64,000 nt of DNA from positions 38,227 to 102,226 of the forward strand of contig DASVUX010000039.1 of NCBI GenBank assembly GCA_036386835.1, given 5' to 3'. Positions 18,148 through 27,337 of the stretch are shown one piece after another (positions within the stretch are counted from its first letter, which is position 1; each line of letters opens with the position of its first letter). Source of the stretch: 2-12-FULL-35-15 sp036386835. Lineage in GTDB: Bacteria; Bacteroidota; Bacteroidia; 2-12-FULL-35-15. The position numbers and the translations under genes were made by a program. A model generated the notes under the pieces. That model ran no database searches, had not been told where the DNA came from, and saw nothing but the letters and a program-made list of their open reading frames with translations.

Positions 18148-18456
18148 TTTCCTGCTAAAATTTGAGTTAAAATATAAAAACCTGTGATTCTATTAAACTT
18201 CTGTATAAAGTGATCCAAAGATAATTAAAAACGCGTGCTAGGGAAACAAAAAGAGGCTTATTTAGGGAATGTCCTACCCACCTTATTTCCGCTGGCACTG
18301 TTATTTCATAAATATCAAGGCTCCGGGTGGGGAAAGACTTATCGTAGGTATTCAACATTTGGTAGTTATATAATCGGGTAACAGCGAATTGAAGAAACTT
18401 CATTTCACCCTTATCGTAAAAAGGTCACCAATTAATCAAACAAAAAAACTAAACAT
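18148..18456. other. Intergenic region between divergent fabG and OMP gene
   Basis: 309 bases with no convincing gene. A 78-codon minus-strand frame (18167-18403) is rich in aromatic residues without domain structure and is probably spurious. Promoters for both divergent genes are expected here; no clear TAnnTTTG box was fixed. Confidence 0.5.
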
Positions 18457-19191
18457 ATGAAAAGAAAACTTTTACTTACCGGGACATTTGTCGCTTTAAC
18501 ATTATTCACTTTTGCCCAGGACGCCAAACCTGCCAAAGAAAACACATATGAGATCCAGTTGAAAGGCCTGGGGAATTCCACATGGCTTTTTAACAAGAAC
18601 ATTTCAGATCGCGGTGATGAGCAGGATTATGCGAATGGGATCGGGATCAACTATGGATTGGGGTTTAACGCTTATTTTGGAAAGGTAGGTGTAGGAATTG
18701 AAGGCTTGATGGGCAATCACATCGGTGGTTATGCGGGTAAATACGAAATTAAAGATTCTTCAGGGGCTGTTATGAAAACATACAACTACAAATCTTCCGT
18801 GAACCTCAAAACAATTCAAATTCCTGTCCTTTTCAAACTGAAATCAGATATTCTCTATTTTGAGCTTGGGCCGCAGTATAACCTGGTCTCTTCCGCCCAG
18901 TACAAATACAGCGGGGATGGGTTTAGTGCAGATACTATGGTGACAAGTGATTATGCGTCTTCTTTCTTTTCTGCAGTGATGGGATTCGGTGCGAAGATCA
19001 AATTCGGGGAAAGTCCACTGTCAATGAATGTCGGGCTCCGTTTAGGCTATAGCTTCACCGACATTAAAGGTGTGGATGCAATGGGCCGCAATCTTAGTGA
19101 TCCTTTCTTCTATAAAGAACAGGCAAATACCAATGCCGCTACGGGTGGCCTTTTACTGGCGCTGACTTACCAGTTAGGGAAAAAGAAATAA
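18457..19191 (+). CDS. Outer-membrane beta-barrel protein
   Basis: 244 residues. A signal peptide (MKRKLLLTGTFVALTLFTFAQ) is followed by alternating polar/aromatic strands typical of small barrels (GIGINYGLGFNAYFGKVGVGIEGLMG, LYFELGPQYNLVS, SMNVGLRLGYSFTDIKGVD) and a terminal strand GLLLALTYQLGKKK. It resembles the OmpW/PorT-like outer membrane proteins found widely in Bacteroidota. It is a single gene ended by a strong terminator. Cargo or function is unknown. Confidence 0.8.
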   Translation: MKRKLLLTGTFVALTLFTFAQDAKPAKENTYEIQLKGLGNSTWLFNKNISDRGDEQDYANGIGINYGLGFNAYFGKVGVGIEGLMGNHIGGYAGKYEIKDSSGAVMKTYNYKSSVNLKTIQIPVLFKLKSDILYFELGPQYNLVSSAQYKYSGDGFSADTMVTSDYASSFFSAVMGFGAKIKFGESPLSMNVGLRLGYSFTDIKGVDAMGRNLSDPFFYKEQANTNAATGGLLLALTYQLGKKK

Positions 19192-19226
19192 TTGAAGAGA
19201 GTTTAACAAGAAGAGTATAATAATGC

Positions 19227-19259
19227 AAAACGCCCATTGGTTTCCAATGGGCGTTTTTT
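19227..19259. terminator. Bidirectional terminator between OMP gene and sucD
   Basis: AACGCCCATTGG pairs with CCAATGGGCGTT (loop TTT), flanked by A and T runs. It lies between convergent genes. Confidence 0.9.
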
Positions 19260-19278
19260 ATTATCCTTAATATTAATC

Positions 19279-20199
19279 TTAATCTACCCTGTTCGCGTGG
19301 TGATGAGGACTTGCTTTGCGCACATCATCGGCAAGAGCTTTCGCCATTGCTTTCCCGATATCCGCAGGAGAATCCACAACAATGATCCCGCATTCGCGCA
19401 TGATTTTTTTCTTGGCTTCAGCAGTATCATCAGCGCCACCGACAATAGCACCTGCGTGGCCCATGGTACGTCCCTTAGGAGCTGTTTCACCGGCAATAAA
19501 ACCAACAACCGGCTTGCGGTTACCGTCAGCTTTCACCCAGCGGGCTGCATCTGCTTCAAGATTTCCGCCAATCTCACCGATCATGATGATACCATGAGTT
19601 TCAGGATCGTTCATTAATAATTCAACAGCTTGTTTTGTTGTAGTTCCGATGATAGGATCTCCGCCAATACCGATAGCAGTCGTAATACCCAAACCGGCTT
19701 TAACTGTCTGGTCAGACGCTTCATACGTTAACGTTCCCGATTTAGAAACGATACCTACAGTTCCTTTTTTGAAAACGAAGCCAGGCATGATACCAACCTT
19801 AGCCTCTTCCGCTGAAATAACACCCGGGCAGTTAGGCCCGATCAACCGGCATTCTTTTCCTTTTAAATATTCCTTCACCTGGATCATATCCTTCACAGGA
19901 ATTCCTTCGGTGATACAGATAATAACTTTAATCCCGCCTTCAGCAGCTTCCATGATCGCATCTGCAGCAAAAGCCGGTGGAACAAAAATAATGGAAACGT
20001 CAGCCCCTGCTTTTTCAACAGCTTCTTTCACAGTATTAAAAACAGGCTTTTCAAGATGCGTAGATCCGCCTTTCCCAGGGGTAACTCCGCCAACTACGTT
20101 CGATCCGTACTCGATCATTTGTCCGGCATGAAAAGTACCTTCAGTACCTGTAAAGCCCTGCACAATTATTCTCGACTGTTTATTTACTAATACACTCAT
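19279..20199 (-). CDS. sucD: Succinate-CoA ligase [ADP-forming] subunit alpha
   Basis: 306 residues. The N-terminal CoA-binding Rossmann domain (IIVQGFTGTEGTFHAGQM, then VGGVTPGKGGSTHLEKPVF) and the ligase domain (RLIGPNCPGVISAEEAKVGIMPG, VSKSGTLTYEASDQT, IGIGGDPIIGT) are intact. The phosphohistidine is in RTMGHAGAIVGG (H ~252). It makes ATP or GTP from succinyl-CoA in the TCA cycle with the beta subunit SucC, which is not in the window. The C-terminus runs about 15 residues beyond many homologues (RKASPHHHANRVD), a His-rich tail of unknown use. Confidence 0.96.
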   Translation of the reverse strand: MSVLVNKQSRIIVQGFTGTEGTFHAGQMIEYGSNVVGGVTPGKGGSTHLEKPVFNTVKEAVEKAGADVSIIFVPPAFAADAIMEAAEGGIKVIICITEGIPVKDMIQVKEYLKGKECRLIGPNCPGVISAEEAKVGIMPGFVFKKGTVGIVSKSGTLTYEASDQTVKAGLGITTAIGIGGDPIIGTTTKQAVELLMNDPETHGIIMIGEIGGNLEADAARWVKADGNRKPVVGFIAGETAPKGRTMGHAGAIVGGADDTAEAKKKIMRECGIIVVDSPADIGKAMAKALADDVRKASPHHHANRVD

Positions 20200-20362
20200 T
20201 TTCTAAATTGTTGATTTGTAGAATTGTTAATTTCCAGATTTTGCGAGTGCTAAAGTATGTTTTTAGAGTGTTATTGACAAGGATTTTTTTGCTTTTCAGA
20301 ATGGTTTACCGGCTTATTCGGTTAAATAGGGGATTTAGACTGGACAGGAGGGAAAATTTGGT

Positions 20363-20370
20363 TAAATTTG
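20363..20370 (+). promoter_or_regulatory. -7 promoter box (TAAATTTG) before mnmE
   Basis: TAAATTTG fits TAnnTTTG and lies 35 bp upstream of the TTG start at 20406. Confidence 0.5.
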
Positions 20371-20405
20371 GATGCTTAGGCTTAAAATAACCGTAACACT
20401 CCGTT

Positions 20406-21803
20406 TTGACTAACACTTTAAATAAAGATACAATTGTTGCACTCGCCACACCGCAGGGAATTGGCGCGATTGGTGTAATCCGCCTTTCGGGCGAAAAAGC
20501 CATTGAGATCTGTAGCGGAGTTTTCGGCACAAAAAGCCTGAAGAAGAAAGACCTTAACGGTGTTGCTTCACATACTATTCATTTTGGGGTGATTCACGAT
20601 GGAGACATCATTATTGATGAAGTCCTGGTCAGCTTATTCAAAGCCCCTAATTCCTATACAAGCGAAAACACGGTTGAAATTTCCTGTCATGGCTCCCCGT
20701 TCATACAGCAGCAGATCATCCAGCTGTTCATTAAACACGGGGCAAGGATGGCCAACCAGGGCGAATTTACACTTCGTGCATTTTTGAACGGTAAGCTGGA
20801 CCTTTCCCAGGCAGAGGCTGTGGCCGACCTGATCTCTTCCAACTCTGCGACATCTCACCAGGTGGCAATGCAACAGATGCGGGGAGGGTTTTCAAATAAG
20901 ATCAAAACCCTTCGTCAGAACCTGATCGATTTTGCATCACTGATAGAATTAGAACTTGATTTTGCGGAAGAAGATGTGGAGTTTGCCGACCGGACGGACC
21001 TGAAAAATTTAGTGAGTTCCATTCAACGGATAGTACAGCGACTGATCGATTCGTTTGAAGTGGGAAATGTGATCAAGAACGGGATTCCTGTTGTGATTGT
21101 TGGAAAACCGAATGCGGGCAAATCCACTTTGCTGAATGCTTTGCTGGAGGAAGAACGGGCGATTGTTTCCGACATTCCCGGGACTACACGTGATGTGATC
21201 GAAGATGAGATCAACATTGAAGGTGTCCAGTTCCGGTTCATTGATACAGCGGGGATCCGTGAAACGAATGACATCATTGAAAGCATAGGTGTAGAGAAAA
21301 CATACGAGCAGATCAAGCTTTCCTCTATTGCAATTTACCTGTTCGATGCTCATGAGATCACTGCTTCGGAATTAAAACTGATTGTTGATGATATCACTCC
21401 GCATCTTCACAACTCCCAATTAGTGCTGGTAGCAAACAAGATCGATAAAGAAGATCTTGAATATACAAAGAAGGAATTTTCTGCTTATCCTGGAATGCTT
21501 TTCATATCCGCGAAAGAAAGAACCGGAATTGATACTTTCAAAAAGCACATGGTTGAATTATTTGATAACCGCACTGTGAATCTTACTGAAACAATCGTTA
21601 CCAATGCCCGGCATGTGGAGGCATTGCGTCATACTAATTCAGCTTTGATAAAAGTGCTTGAAGGATTGAATCATAATGTAAGCGGTGATTTCCTGGCAAT
21701 GGATATCCGCCAGGCTTTGCATTATTTGGGGACGATTACAGGTGAGATCTCTTCCGATGATCTGCTGGCGAATATCTTTAGCAGGTTTTGTATCGGGAAG
21801 TAA
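20406..21803 (+). CDS. mnmE: tRNA uridine-5-carboxymethylaminomethyl modification GTPase
   Basis: 465 residues, standard MnmE length, with a TTG start giving the normal N-terminus (IVALATPQGIGAIGVIRLSG, formyl-THF-binding domain). The middle helical domain holds NGKLDLSQAEAVADLI. The G domain shows GKPNAGKSTLLNALL, the IPGTTRD switch, DTAGIRE and NKID. The C-terminus ends with FSRFCIGK, the conserved tail whose Cys acts in catalysis. With MnmG it modifies wobble uridine of tRNAs. The FCIGK-stop DNA also forms the left attachment site of the island; the gene is intact across it. Confidence 0.97.
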   Translation: MTNTLNKDTIVALATPQGIGAIGVIRLSGEKAIEICSGVFGTKSLKKKDLNGVASHTIHFGVIHDGDIIIDEVLVSLFKAPNSYTSENTVEISCHGSPFIQQQIIQLFIKHGARMANQGEFTLRAFLNGKLDLSQAEAVADLISSNSATSHQVAMQQMRGGFSNKIKTLRQNLIDFASLIELELDFAEEDVEFADRTDLKNLVSSIQRIVQRLIDSFEVGNVIKNGIPVVIVGKPNAGKSTLLNALLEEERAIVSDIPGTTRDVIEDEINIEGVQFRFIDTAGIRETNDIIESIGVEKTYEQIKLSSIAIYLFDAHEITASELKLIVDDITPHLHNSQLVLVANKIDKEDLEYTKKEFSAYPGMLFISAKERTGIDTFKKHMVELFDNRTVNLTETIVTNARHVEALRHTNSALIKVLEGLNHNVSGDFLAMDIRQALHYLGTITGEISSDDLLANIFSRFCIGK

Positions 21804-21804
21804 G
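21788..21804. repeat. Left attachment site (attL) of the mnmE genomic island
   Basis: TTGTATCGGGAAGTAAG covers the last codons and stop of mnmE. A copy with one mismatch lies at 41763-41779 in non-coding DNA, in the same orientation, about 20 kb away. The mnmE/trmE 3' end is a known target of tyrosine-recombinase islands such as SGI1. The DNA between the two copies is AT-richer and full of defence genes, while the DNA outside is ordinary chromosome. Confidence 0.82.
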
Positions 21805-21808
21805 TAAA

Positions 21809-21823
21809 ATTCAAATTTTGAAT
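21809..21823. promoter_or_regulatory. Perfect inverted repeat just before the MazG-like gene
   Basis: ATTCAAA-T-TTTGAAT spans 15 bases, 1 bp before the ATG at 21825 and 5 bp after attL. It could be an operator over the start of the coupled pair or a recombinase arm site; the sequence does not decide. Confidence 0.35.
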
Positions 21824-21824
21824 C

Positions 21825-22154
21825 ATGAACGATATTAAAGATATAACAGAAGCATTAATAAAATTCCGTGATGAAAGAGACTGGGAACAGTTTCATAATT
21901 CAAAAGATCTCGCACTGGCTATATCTATTGAGGCAGGCGAATTAAACGAATTGTTTTTATGGAAAAAATCAGAAGAGGTTAATATTGACAAACTGAAAAC
22001 AGAATTAGCCGATATTTTTGCCTATACATTTTTATTGGCTCATAAACATAATTTTGACGTAAGGAAAATCGTTTTAGACAAATTAAAACTCAATGCAGAA
22101 AAGTATCCAGTAGACAAAGCCAAGGGCAATGCTAAAAAATATGATGAATTATGA
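21825..22154 (+). CDS. MazG-like nucleotide pyrophosphohydrolase (RS21-C6 type)
   Basis: 109 residues forming one all-alpha NTP-PPase domain. Metal-binding acidic residues are in SIEAGELNELFLW (ExxE form) and KTELADIFAYTFLLA (ExxD form), followed by the family's basic end KLNAEKYPVDKAKGNAKKY. Relatives hydrolyse (d)NTPs, for example dCTP, to the monophosphate and pyrophosphate. It overlaps the helicase gene by 4 bp (ATGA), so the two are translationally coupled and probably work together. Nucleotide depletion on infection or clearing of modified nucleotides are possible roles; both are inference. Confidence 0.88.
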   Translation: MNDIKDITEALIKFRDERDWEQFHNSKDLALAISIEAGELNELFLWKKSEEVNIDKLKTELADIFAYTFLLAHKHNFDVRKIVLDKLKLNAEKYPVDKAKGNAKKYDEL

Positions 22155-23851
22155 AAAGTCGGCCACTTGTCAGAATTGCGGAATACTCATTTGGTCCTGA
22201 CACTATCAAAGAAATTGAAAATGACAAATTCGTAAAAGATCTTTGGCCCCTCATCTATGTTCTTAGTGGAATACAGAAAAAAGAAGCGTATGTCGGAGAA
22301 TCCACAAATGCAATTTCCCGTATCCAAAATCATTTGTTGAATCCTACCCGCCATTCCCTAAAGACCCTTCATTTGATTACTTGTGGATACTTCAACAAAT
22401 CTGCGGCTCTTGATATTGAATCCAGTTTGATAAAATATATGTCGGCTGATGGCAAATACAAATTACAGAATGGCAATGCGGGACTAGTTAGCCACAACTA
22501 TTACCAAAGTAATCTATACAGGGAGTTATTCAAAACAATCTGGAGTGATCTGAGGAAACACAAACTTGCCGATTTACCCCTACGTACGATTGACAATTCT
22601 GATGTTTTTAAATATTCTCCTTATAAAGCATTAACCGTTGATCAGCATGAGGCGGTCATTAAATTACTGCGGCTTCTAGTTAGTAACACGCAGAGTACTA
22701 CTTCATCCAATTCATTATTTGTAGAGGGCAGTGCCGGTACTGGAAAAACAATTCTAGCCGTCTATTTAATCAAATTACTTAAAAGCTACTACCTTCCACA
22801 AGAAAAAGAAGATTTAGATGCAGTAAGTATAGAAGAAATTGAACTTTCAGAGTCTTTACAAGGAAAATACCCTAAGCTTTCAATAGCTTTAGTTATTCCA
22901 ATGACTTCCCTGAGAAAAACACTGCAAAAAGTGTTTAAGGGAGTGAAAGGCCTCGATTCCAAGATGGTAATCGGACCTTCTGAAGTCGCAAAAAATAAAT
23001 ATGATATTTTAGTTGTTGATGAAGCACATCGCCTGAGACAGCGGGTCAACATCACAAACTACAAAAGTTTCGATGATTGTAATGCACGGCTTGGATTTGG
23101 GGCTAATGGAACTGAATTAGATTGGATTGTAAAACAAAGTAAACACCAGATCTTTTTTTATGATCAGGCGCAGTCGATTAAACCATCAGACATTCCGAAG
23201 CAACATTTTGAAGCATTAAAGAAACAATCTGTTTCACCGCTCAGGCTGAAATCACAACTCAGGGTAAATGGCGGAAACGACTATATTAATTATATAGATC
23301 GCCTATTGAATTGTAATCTTGGATCAAAGTCTGTATTTAAGGATAAAAATTATGAGTTTACATTATTCGATTCTTTGAAACAACTCCAAACCCAGCTTAA
23401 AAAGAAAGAAGCACAGTTTGGTCTTTGCCGTCTGGTAGCAGGCTATTCCTGGAGGTGGAAGTCGAAAACCAAAAATACGACTGATATAAATATTGAAGGA
23501 TTAAAATTCAAATGGAACAGCACGAACAAGGATTGGATCAATTCGGATAATTCGGTGAATGAGGTGGGCTGCATCCATACTACTCAAGGATATGATCTTA
23601 ATTATACTGGACTTATATTTGGAGATGAAATATCTTATGATCTTACTCTAAATAAGATTATTATAAAAGCTGAAAACTATTTTGATATAAAAGGGAAAAG
23701 CGGCATTAAAAACCCGGAAGAGCTGAATGAATATATTTTAAACATCTATAAAACTCTTCTATTCCGTGGAATCAAAGGAACGTATGTTTATGTATGCGAT
23801 GACAAGCTACGCGCATATTTTAGGAAACATATCTTTCGGAAAACTCGTTGA
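22151..23851 (+). CDS. GIY-YIG nuclease + DUF2075 (SF1-like helicase) fusion
   Basis: 566 residues. Residues about 33-105 are a GIY-YIG-like nuclease (LIYVLSG...AYVGESTNAISRIQNHL, then a glutamate in ALDIESSLI). Residues about 160-560 are DUF2075, a superfamily 1-like ATPase: Walker A GSAGTGKT (~192-199), Walker B VVDEAHRLRQR (~286), motif III FFYDQAQSI, and the C-terminal motif GCIHTTQGYDLNYTGLIFG. Such fusions look like DNA- or RNA-processing effectors in mobile and defence loci. It is coupled to the MazG-like gene. Its 3' end overlaps the converging NTase remnant by 32 bp. Confidence 0.85.
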   Translation: MKSRPLVRIAEYSFGPDTIKEIENDKFVKDLWPLIYVLSGIQKKEAYVGESTNAISRIQNHLLNPTRHSLKTLHLITCGYFNKSAALDIESSLIKYMSADGKYKLQNGNAGLVSHNYYQSNLYRELFKTIWSDLRKHKLADLPLRTIDNSDVFKYSPYKALTVDQHEAVIKLLRLLVSNTQSTTSSNSLFVEGSAGTGKTILAVYLIKLLKSYYLPQEKEDLDAVSIEEIELSESLQGKYPKLSIALVIPMTSLRKTLQKVFKGVKGLDSKMVIGPSEVAKNKYDILVVDEAHRLRQRVNITNYKSFDDCNARLGFGANGTELDWIVKQSKHQIFFYDQAQSIKPSDIPKQHFEALKKQSVSPLRLKSQLRVNGGNDYINYIDRLLNCNLGSKSVFKDKNYEFTLFDSLKQLQTQLKKKEAQFGLCRLVAGYSWRWKSKTKNTTDINIEGLKFKWNSTNKDWINSDNSVNEVGCIHTTQGYDLNYTGLIFGDEISYDLTLNKIIIKAENYFDIKGKSGIKNPEELNEYILNIYKTLLFRGIKGTYVYVCDDKLRAYFRKHIFRKTR

Positions 23852-24155
23852 CCTTGACTACAATTCCTTGGAAAATCGGATAACCAGAGTATCCATCTTT
23901 AATTTGTTCAGCCTCCCGGAATAGATCGTGTAAGCGTATCGCTATCCGATTGTCCGTTTTACTTAAATTGTAATGAGATTTATATTCGTAAGTCGTACCC
24001 TTTTCCACATATTTATCTTCCACCCAGGTTCCACGGGCATATGATCCGAACAAAATTATCATCTCTATCTCCGCAAAACGAGGAATCAAGGCCGTTACAA
24101 TCGCTTGTAGCTCGGCTTGCTTGTGTTCGGGAAGATGAGATAATGAGGTTTTCAT
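23820..24155 (-). pseudogene. Decayed MNT-type nucleotidyltransferase
   Basis: 111 residues from MKTSLSHLPEHKQAELQAIV, the usual start of Bacteroidota MNT/HEPN-type nucleotidyltransferases, with the nucleotide motif IILFGSYARGTWVEDKY intact. After it, where the family normally has S-D-Y-D carrying the two metal-binding aspartates, the sequence reads SHYN, and the following region no longer resembles the family or its HEPN half. The gene also overlaps the convergent helicase end. I read this as a truncated, inactive relic left by a rearrangement. It may still make a short protein, since no stop interrupts it. Confidence 0.55.
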
Positions 24156-24209
24156 TGATAATTCAAAGATATAAAAAATCACCCTTAAGCGCGCTATTCC
24201 TGAATATAA

Positions 24210-26645
24210 TTAGTTTAAAAACAGGTCAAACTGCTCCTTTTTCATGTTTACAGAGTGTGTCTTTCTGTTAAAATTATGGAATTTAAACCTCATAAATGCA
24301 GAAATATCCTCTTCATGCGTAGATAAAATGATTTGTTTGTGAGCAAAATCATTTCTAATCAAATCTACTAATGAAGCCATATTTATTTCGTCCATTGACT
24401 GAACAGGGTCATCTATTAACAACATTCCAATTGTACTTTTATCGTAAATTTTATTCATTGCTAATGTAAAAGCTATAACTAATGCAGCTAATTGACCCGA
24501 ACTCATAGAATATAGAACATCATGAGACGTGTCCATCCCCTGAGTAAATTTCAAATTTTCTGTTCTACTGGATTGTTTGAACTGGATAAACACTCCAACT
24601 CCCTTTTCAAAGTTTTGCAAAATCTTGCTACTGTATATGAAAAAAGGAATTTCAATATTTTTAGCAATCTCAATACGATGATCATGAATTTTAGCATCAT
24701 AAATATCAAGAATAAAATTTAATTTTTTTCTTGATTCATCAAGCTTTGGAAGCTGCTCATTATTTATAAAATTAATTTCATTAGTAAGCCGCTCCTTCTC
24801 TTCCTGGTTTCCTTTAAAATATTCCTGATCAATATATTTAATTTTAGTACTTATAGCTTCTTGAGTAATTAATTTAACCTTTTCAGCATCTTTTTCAAAT
24901 ATTTCTTCAAAGACACTATTGAATAAATCAAAATTAAATGACTCATTAATAGATTTTTTTGCTTGCGACAACGCTTCAGTTATTTTCTCTACTCTATCAT
25001 CAAGATCGACCACTTCTTCATTATTCAAATTAAAGATATGCTGTGAAATATCAATATTAATTGAATTAACCCATTCCATAAAACCGGTAACATTTTTTTG
25101 TCGTGATTCATCAATGTTCACCTGATCATAAAAAACTTTCTTAATCCTATTAACTGGATTATCCAGATATGCATTATTCAATACAACCAAAGGAGTTATA
25201 CTTACGTTATAAAAATCGTCATACAGTTTTGTGAGCTCTAAAGCATTATCGTCCTGAAGTAATTTAATGCGTTCTTTCTTATTTTCTACTTCTTGGATTA
25301 ATATTTTATACCCTTCCTCCCTTTCATATCCACATAGTGGGCATTCTTTATCATTGATTTTAGGCTCTTTTTTGATAATATTATTAAATAGCTCTATTAA
25401 TCTGGTCCTTGTGTTTTCAAAGTCCCGAATAATTTCAGATAATTCGGTTTCCTTTTCTGCAAGCTTTTGTATAGCTTCAATTTTTTCTTCAAATACTTCA
25501 AGTTCTAACTCCTGATTTAAGTCTTTTAATATTGATTTAAAATCTATCTTATCAATTTTCGATTGAATGTTTTCTTTTTGTAAGTCAGCCGCAATTTTAA
25601 CGCGAATATTTTGAGTTTCGTAGGTATCTTTTATAGATTTCAAATGCTCTATGAAAGCGGAAGCCTTTACTACATCCTTTAGAATTTGCGTTTTCTCTAT
25701 TCTATTATCAATTTCTTTATTAAAGTTGTGATTTTGGAAATCACCATGGTTAGATTCAAAATGGGTCAAAAACTCAGATAATTTGTTAACCTCAATTTTA
25801 TAAATATCTCGTGTGGAAATTCCTTGCAAATCTTTCTTTCTGATATTCAGCAATTTTTCATTGTCCCACTCTGGAGCATATTCGAAACCTGAAAAAATCT
25901 GACGGTAAACTGTTTCGCTTGCAACGTCTCCGGTCGGAGGTGGCTCTAGCTGCAAAAGCAAGGCATTCTTATCTTTTTGTGAATTTGACAGTGTGTTATA
26001 CTCAGATACAACTTTATCGAAATAAACTTTTATTTTGGCTTTATCCTCTTCCTCCTTCTTTGTATCGAACAACACCCCTAATTGCTTCATCCTATCATCT
26101 TCTTTTTGCTTAAAAAAGAAAGTTGTTTCCGCTTGTTGTATATAATGGTATAACTTATAATACCGGTCCAATTCCACACCCTCGAACCAACTATTGATAT
26201 CTGCCTGTGTCAGCTCCACAGATGGCAAAGTTGCCTTATTGTAATCATCAAAATCGCTTAACTCATATCTTTTAAAATAACTTCTGTTATTTGCTTTTTT
26301 GTCGGGTTTTGATAATCCTGAACCATTTTTACCATAAACAAAAAGTATCTTTTTTTGACTACTATCAGTAATAAATTCTATTACAATCTTCAAAGGCCGT
26401 GTTTGATCATTTAAGAACACGCAATCATCTGCTCCCTGATTACCAGGAACAATATTAGTTCCGAAGATCCTAAATACTTCACCTGTTAAAGCTATTTCAA
26501 TAGCATCAAAAATGGTAGTTTTTCCAAAACCATTGGGGCCATCAAATACGATGAAATTTTTCTCAGCCAAATCATTAATAGATAAACTATTTTTAATCAG
26601 CTTAAAATTTTCAAGGTATATTCTGTTAATTTTATATTTATTCAT
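24210..26645 (-). CDS. ABC-3C system SMC/RecF-like ATPase
   Basis: 811 residues. Walker A GPNGFGKTT at residues 36-44, a long coiled coil interrupted near residue 434 by the hook motif CPLCGYE, a second coiled coil, the ABC signature region MSSGQLAALVIAFTLA (about 705) and Walker B MLLIDDPVQSMDE (about 740). This is the SbcC/RecN-type ATPase of ABC-three-component conflict systems. It starts 8 bp inside the end of the middle-component gene, so the two are coupled. It probably senses or remodels invading DNA and gates the effector. The hook has only one CxxC pair, so dimerisation through zinc is expected. Confidence 0.85.
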   Translation of the reverse strand: MNKYKINRIYLENFKLIKNSLSINDLAEKNFIVFDGPNGFGKTTIFDAIEIALTGEVFRIFGTNIVPGNQGADDCVFLNDQTRPLKIVIEFITDSSQKKILFVYGKNGSGLSKPDKKANNRSYFKRYELSDFDDYNKATLPSVELTQADINSWFEGVELDRYYKLYHYIQQAETTFFFKQKEDDRMKQLGVLFDTKKEEEDKAKIKVYFDKVVSEYNTLSNSQKDKNALLLQLEPPPTGDVASETVYRQIFSGFEYAPEWDNEKLLNIRKKDLQGISTRDIYKIEVNKLSEFLTHFESNHGDFQNHNFNKEIDNRIEKTQILKDVVKASAFIEHLKSIKDTYETQNIRVKIAADLQKENIQSKIDKIDFKSILKDLNQELELEVFEEKIEAIQKLAEKETELSEIIRDFENTRTRLIELFNNIIKKEPKINDKECPLCGYEREEGYKILIQEVENKKERIKLLQDDNALELTKLYDDFYNVSITPLVVLNNAYLDNPVNRIKKVFYDQVNIDESRQKNVTGFMEWVNSINIDISQHIFNLNNEEVVDLDDRVEKITEALSQAKKSINESFNFDLFNSVFEEIFEKDAEKVKLITQEAISTKIKYIDQEYFKGNQEEKERLTNEINFINNEQLPKLDESRKKLNFILDIYDAKIHDHRIEIAKNIEIPFFIYSSKILQNFEKGVGVFIQFKQSSRTENLKFTQGMDTSHDVLYSMSSGQLAALVIAFTLAMNKIYDKSTIGMLLIDDPVQSMDEINMASLVDLIRNDFAHKQIILSTHEEDISAFMRFKFHNFNRKTHSVNMKKEQFDLFLN

Positions 26646-27336
26646 TGACTACAGCTTTAGGTATATTAAACAAATCATAAACATCTTGTGTTCCATCATC
26701 TCCCAGCACTTTTAATCGTAAAGTCTCCAAATCTTGAAACTGTTCTGCCGCTTCCAAACTCTCCGATATTTTGATAGTTAAATTTTCAATTTCTTTTTTC
26801 TTACTTGGCGTTTTAAGAAATGAAAGCTTTACATATATATTCAATAAAAGGTTTTTATAATTATCGGCATAAGGTGCATTTTTAAACTCTTCAAAATTCA
26901 TATAATTAACAAGGCTTTCAAGGTTCTCCTGCGACACATCCGGACACTTAGACTTAAGATCTGCTAGTTGATTGTCTGTATAAAGCAAAACGTGCTTTTT
27001 AAAGAAATATGGATTTTCCTCTATTTCATAAATTTGCCTTTTCAATTTATCGGCAGGTTGAACAGCATTAGTTTTCAGCAAAAAGATCAATGCGGTATTT
27101 TTGTTAAAATCCAACTTGTAAAAGCCTTGCTTTATTAATAATGAATAGATCGCTTCAATACTACTTTCCTCTGTTTCCTTGATAAAAGGAGTGAGATCTT
27201 CTGTTTCAATTATTAAAAAGAATTCTTTCCTATTTATGTCAGTTGATTCGGCAAAAAAATTTGAGCTCGAAAGATCAAGAGTGTAAACGTTGAAAGCGTT
27301 ATTATCTTTAAATAGTTGTTTTATAAATTCGATCAT
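26638..27336 (-). CDS. ABC-3C system middle component
   Basis: 232 residues, no catalytic motif. It shows the pattern of the short middle components of ABC-three-component systems: an N-terminal alpha/beta part (FNVYTLDLSSSNFFAE), the central ENPYFFKKHVLLYTDNQL, and a helical C-terminal half (ALIFLLKT..., YADNYKNLLLNIYVKLSF). It lies between the effector and ATPase genes with spacings of 1 bp and -8 bp. Its likely task is to couple the ATPase to the effector. The identification rests on gene order plus this sequence pattern; I rate the exact subfamily (MC1-like) as less certain. Confidence 0.72.
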   Translation of the reverse strand: MIEFIKQLFKDNNAFNVYTLDLSSSNFFAESTDINRKEFFLIIETEDLTPFIKETEESSIEAIYSLLIKQGFYKLDFNKNTALIFLLKTNAVQPADKLKRQIYEIEENPYFFKKHVLLYTDNQLADLKSKCPDVSQENLESLVNYMNFEEFKNAPYADNYKNLLLNIYVKLSFLKTPSKKKEIENLTIKISESLEAAEQFQDLETLRLKVLGDDGTQDVYDLFNIPKAVVNE

Positions 27337-27337
27337 T

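Noticed and set aside
18167..18403. 78-codon minus-strand frame between fabG and the OMP gene
   Set aside because: No signal, no domain pattern, unusual aromatic content; it overlaps the likely promoter of the OMP gene.
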